DNA of 54,042 bases, from positions 1-54,042 of the forward strand of contig WSNO01000017.1 of NCBI GenBank assembly GCA_009773415.1, written 5' to 3'. Below, one piece after another: positions 53,156-54,042 of the stretch (position 1 is the stretch's first letter; each line of letters opens with the position of its first letter). The stretch comes from Nitrospirota bacterium. Its GTDB lineage: Bacteria; Nitrospirota; Thermodesulfovibrionia; Thermodesulfovibrionales; Dissulfurispiraceae. Made by a program: the position numbers and the translations under genes. The notes below the pieces were generated by a model that saw only the letters and a program-made list of their open reading frames with translations, did no database searches and was not told where the DNA came from.

Positions 53156-53156
53156 A
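52983..53156 (+). pseudogene. Truncated transposase N-terminus (ISNCY-like)
   Basis: From ATG 52983 the frame reads MAREDRVPMSQKDFKRLHVI and continues ERYREGQIDQHRAAELLKLS, an N-terminal helix-turn-helix as in ISNCY-family transposases. After LSMR the reading is out of frame; a shift restores IVRHIIVHQPKASAALM, so a small deletion near 53110 has broken the gene. Only about 60 of several hundred codons remain. Confidence 0.6.
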
Positions 53157-53176
53157 TGTTTGATGGAAGGGTTCCT

Positions 53177-53896
53177 TCAGTCGTCATCCTCAACACCTCG
53201 CTCATGATGACCTCCATCTGATTCGTTATCACCAAGCTGCAACGTCACGCCGATAACTGGCAATCGAACCGTGCCACTACCGGGACTGTATCCGGCAAAC
53301 AAAGCCGTAATCCAGAGCACGGAGGCGAGAAGGACGATTCCTCCCCAAATAGGATGCGCCGACGAGATGGCATCTTCCTGCCTTCCTGCTTTCCGGCCCG
53401 TTATCATCGCGAGCGAAATATTTTCCCGATGGCGAATTGTATGCCAAGTGAGCCCAGCGATATGCAAGATAACAACAGCCAATAACCCCTTCGCGAGAAG
53501 CTCATGCAGTTCCTCGAATGCCTCTCCACTGTAGCCTATGCCAGAGATAAACAGAGCGGGAACGAGCACGAACATAAGCACAGCCGCCACAGCCGACCCC
53601 GGATTATTTCCCGCATACAATTTAGTCTTCGAGAAAACGGCACTAAACATATATCCAATGACTACCCTAGGGTGAACCGGATAGCTGGAGAATCTTGAGT
53701 ATCGCGATCCAACAATTCCCATCACCAGACGGATGAGAAGCATGAAGAAGGTGACAATCCCCAAAAGCATATGCATCTGAAACAGAGGCTGCTCATCATC
53801 GACTAGAAATGCGATGGTCATTGCTACAGCGATCGAGCCCGCAAATAACCAGTGAAAAATGCGGTTAGGAATGTCCCATACAAGTATTTTACTCAT
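53177..53896 (-). CDS. Cytochrome b561-type membrane protein
   Basis: This 239-residue diheme-type cytochrome b has four or five membrane helices (about 15-35, 42-65, 98-118, 130-153 and 184-205). WDIPNRIFHWLFAGS carries the first heme His, LFQMHMLLGIVTFF the second, EELHELLAKGLLAVVILHIAGL (two runs) the third, and TWHTIRHRENISLAMITGRK is the typical family close. Such proteins link hydrogenases, thiosulfate reductases or soluble c-type cytochromes to the quinone pool. The C-terminal tail is acidic and His-containing (GDNESDGGHHERGVEDDD). The ATG at 53896 has GGAG nine bases upstream. An IS lies directly upstream, so its original promoter may be gone. Confidence 0.88.
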   Translation of the reverse strand: MSKILVWDIPNRIFHWLFAGSIAVAMTIAFLVDDEQPLFQMHMLLGIVTFFMLLIRLVMGIVGSRYSRFSSYPVHPRVVIGYMFSAVFSKTKLYAGNNPGSAVAAVLMFVLVPALFISGIGYSGEAFEELHELLAKGLLAVVILHIAGLTWHTIRHRENISLAMITGRKAGRQEDAISSAHPIWGGIVLLASVLWITALFAGYSPGSGTVRLPVIGVTLQLGDNESDGGHHERGVEDDD

Positions 53897-53920
53897 AAAG
53901 CAATTCTCCATATATTAACA

Positions 53921-54042
53921 GTAGTGTCCGGCAAAAAAAGAGAAGCGCATAGCCTGAAGACTCAGATGTTAGATTATAAAGGGCGACCAAACCCAAATCT
54001 GACAAGGAGGCGCAGGCTATGCATACGTGTTATACCATATTT
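53921..54042 (+). mobile_element. Left end of an insertion sequence running off the right edge
   Basis: GTAGTGTCCGGCAAAAAAAG (53921-53940) looks like the terminal repeat of an IS4- or IS5-type element. About 80 bases further on, AAGGAGG is followed by ATG 54019 reading MHTCYTIF to the window edge, the probable transposase start. The family cannot be fixed from eight codons. The element sits within 25 bases of the cytochrome b start. Confidence 0.5.

Overview
The window looks like a chromosomal segment of a Gram-negative, probably anaerobic or sulfur-cycling bacterium. The Gram-negative envelope is shown by bamA, ompH/skp, lpxD, fabZ, lpxA and lpxI. The mix of LpxI, a split transketolase, a CooT-like protein, DUF3842, DUF401, an Rrf2-controlled sulfur amino acid locus and a selenopeptide-like precursor suggests Nitrospirota (Thermodesulfovibrionia-like) or a deltaproteobacterial relative. 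That placement is inference. Base composition is fairly even across the core genes, with insertion sequence debris at both ends and between parA and the PBP1A gene.

Layout. 1-383: 3' end of an IS3-family element. 388-2421: a PilZ-like protein, a Dabb-domain protein, a ferredoxin-nitroreductase fusion and a 51-residue membrane peptide. 2418-10372: a minus-strand sulfur assimilation locus (two tandem metY paralogues, cysK, metX, metW, a metB/mccB-type gene, an Rrf2 regulator, a GNAT gene). Both metY copies have the same promoter and an operator-like 15-mer at the start site. 10390-14061: parA and parB, IS remnants, PBP1A. 14309-18951 (plus): uvrC, a PfkB-family kinase, a Kua/CarF-like lipid desaturase, an HDOD protein. 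18964-28101 (minus): exonuclease, ctpA, envC-like, ftsX, ftsE, split transketolase, a HhH-GPD glycosylase and a FliK/FlhB-like pair. 28199-33326: serS, a soluble PAS histidine kinase, DUF401, DUF3842, cooT, a lipoate ligase-like gene. 33145-40151 (minus): bamA, ompH, lpxD, fabZ, lpxA, lpxI and a membrane protein. 40333-44491 (plus): ROK kinase, lepA, lepB, ribE. 44723-48741: a GspE/PilB ATPase coupled to a GAF-PAS protein, then ribBA. 48858-54042: tRNA-Arg(CCG), a selenopeptide-like gene, a 912-residue secreted multidomain protein with a small secreted partner, an IS remnant, a b-type cytochrome and the left end of another IS.

The most unusual item is at 49124-49480. A short plus-strand gene begins like the leader of the SbtA/'selenobiotic' radical-SAM target peptides. 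It has two in-frame TGA codons, both in the context Ser-Gly-TGA-Gly-Gly. A SECIS-like hairpin follows the first TGA, and an A-AAA-AAG slippery heptamer links the frame to a Lys/Ala/Pro-rich tail in the -1 frame. No maturase is visible in the window.

A second theme is start-site architecture. Five genes (PBP1A, uvrC, the histidine kinase, DUF401, DUF3842) have a -10 hexamer 5-7 bases before the ATG and no Shine-Dalgarno sequence, which suggests leaderless mRNAs. The lipoate ligase-like gene seems to lack any standard start codon for its conserved N-terminus.
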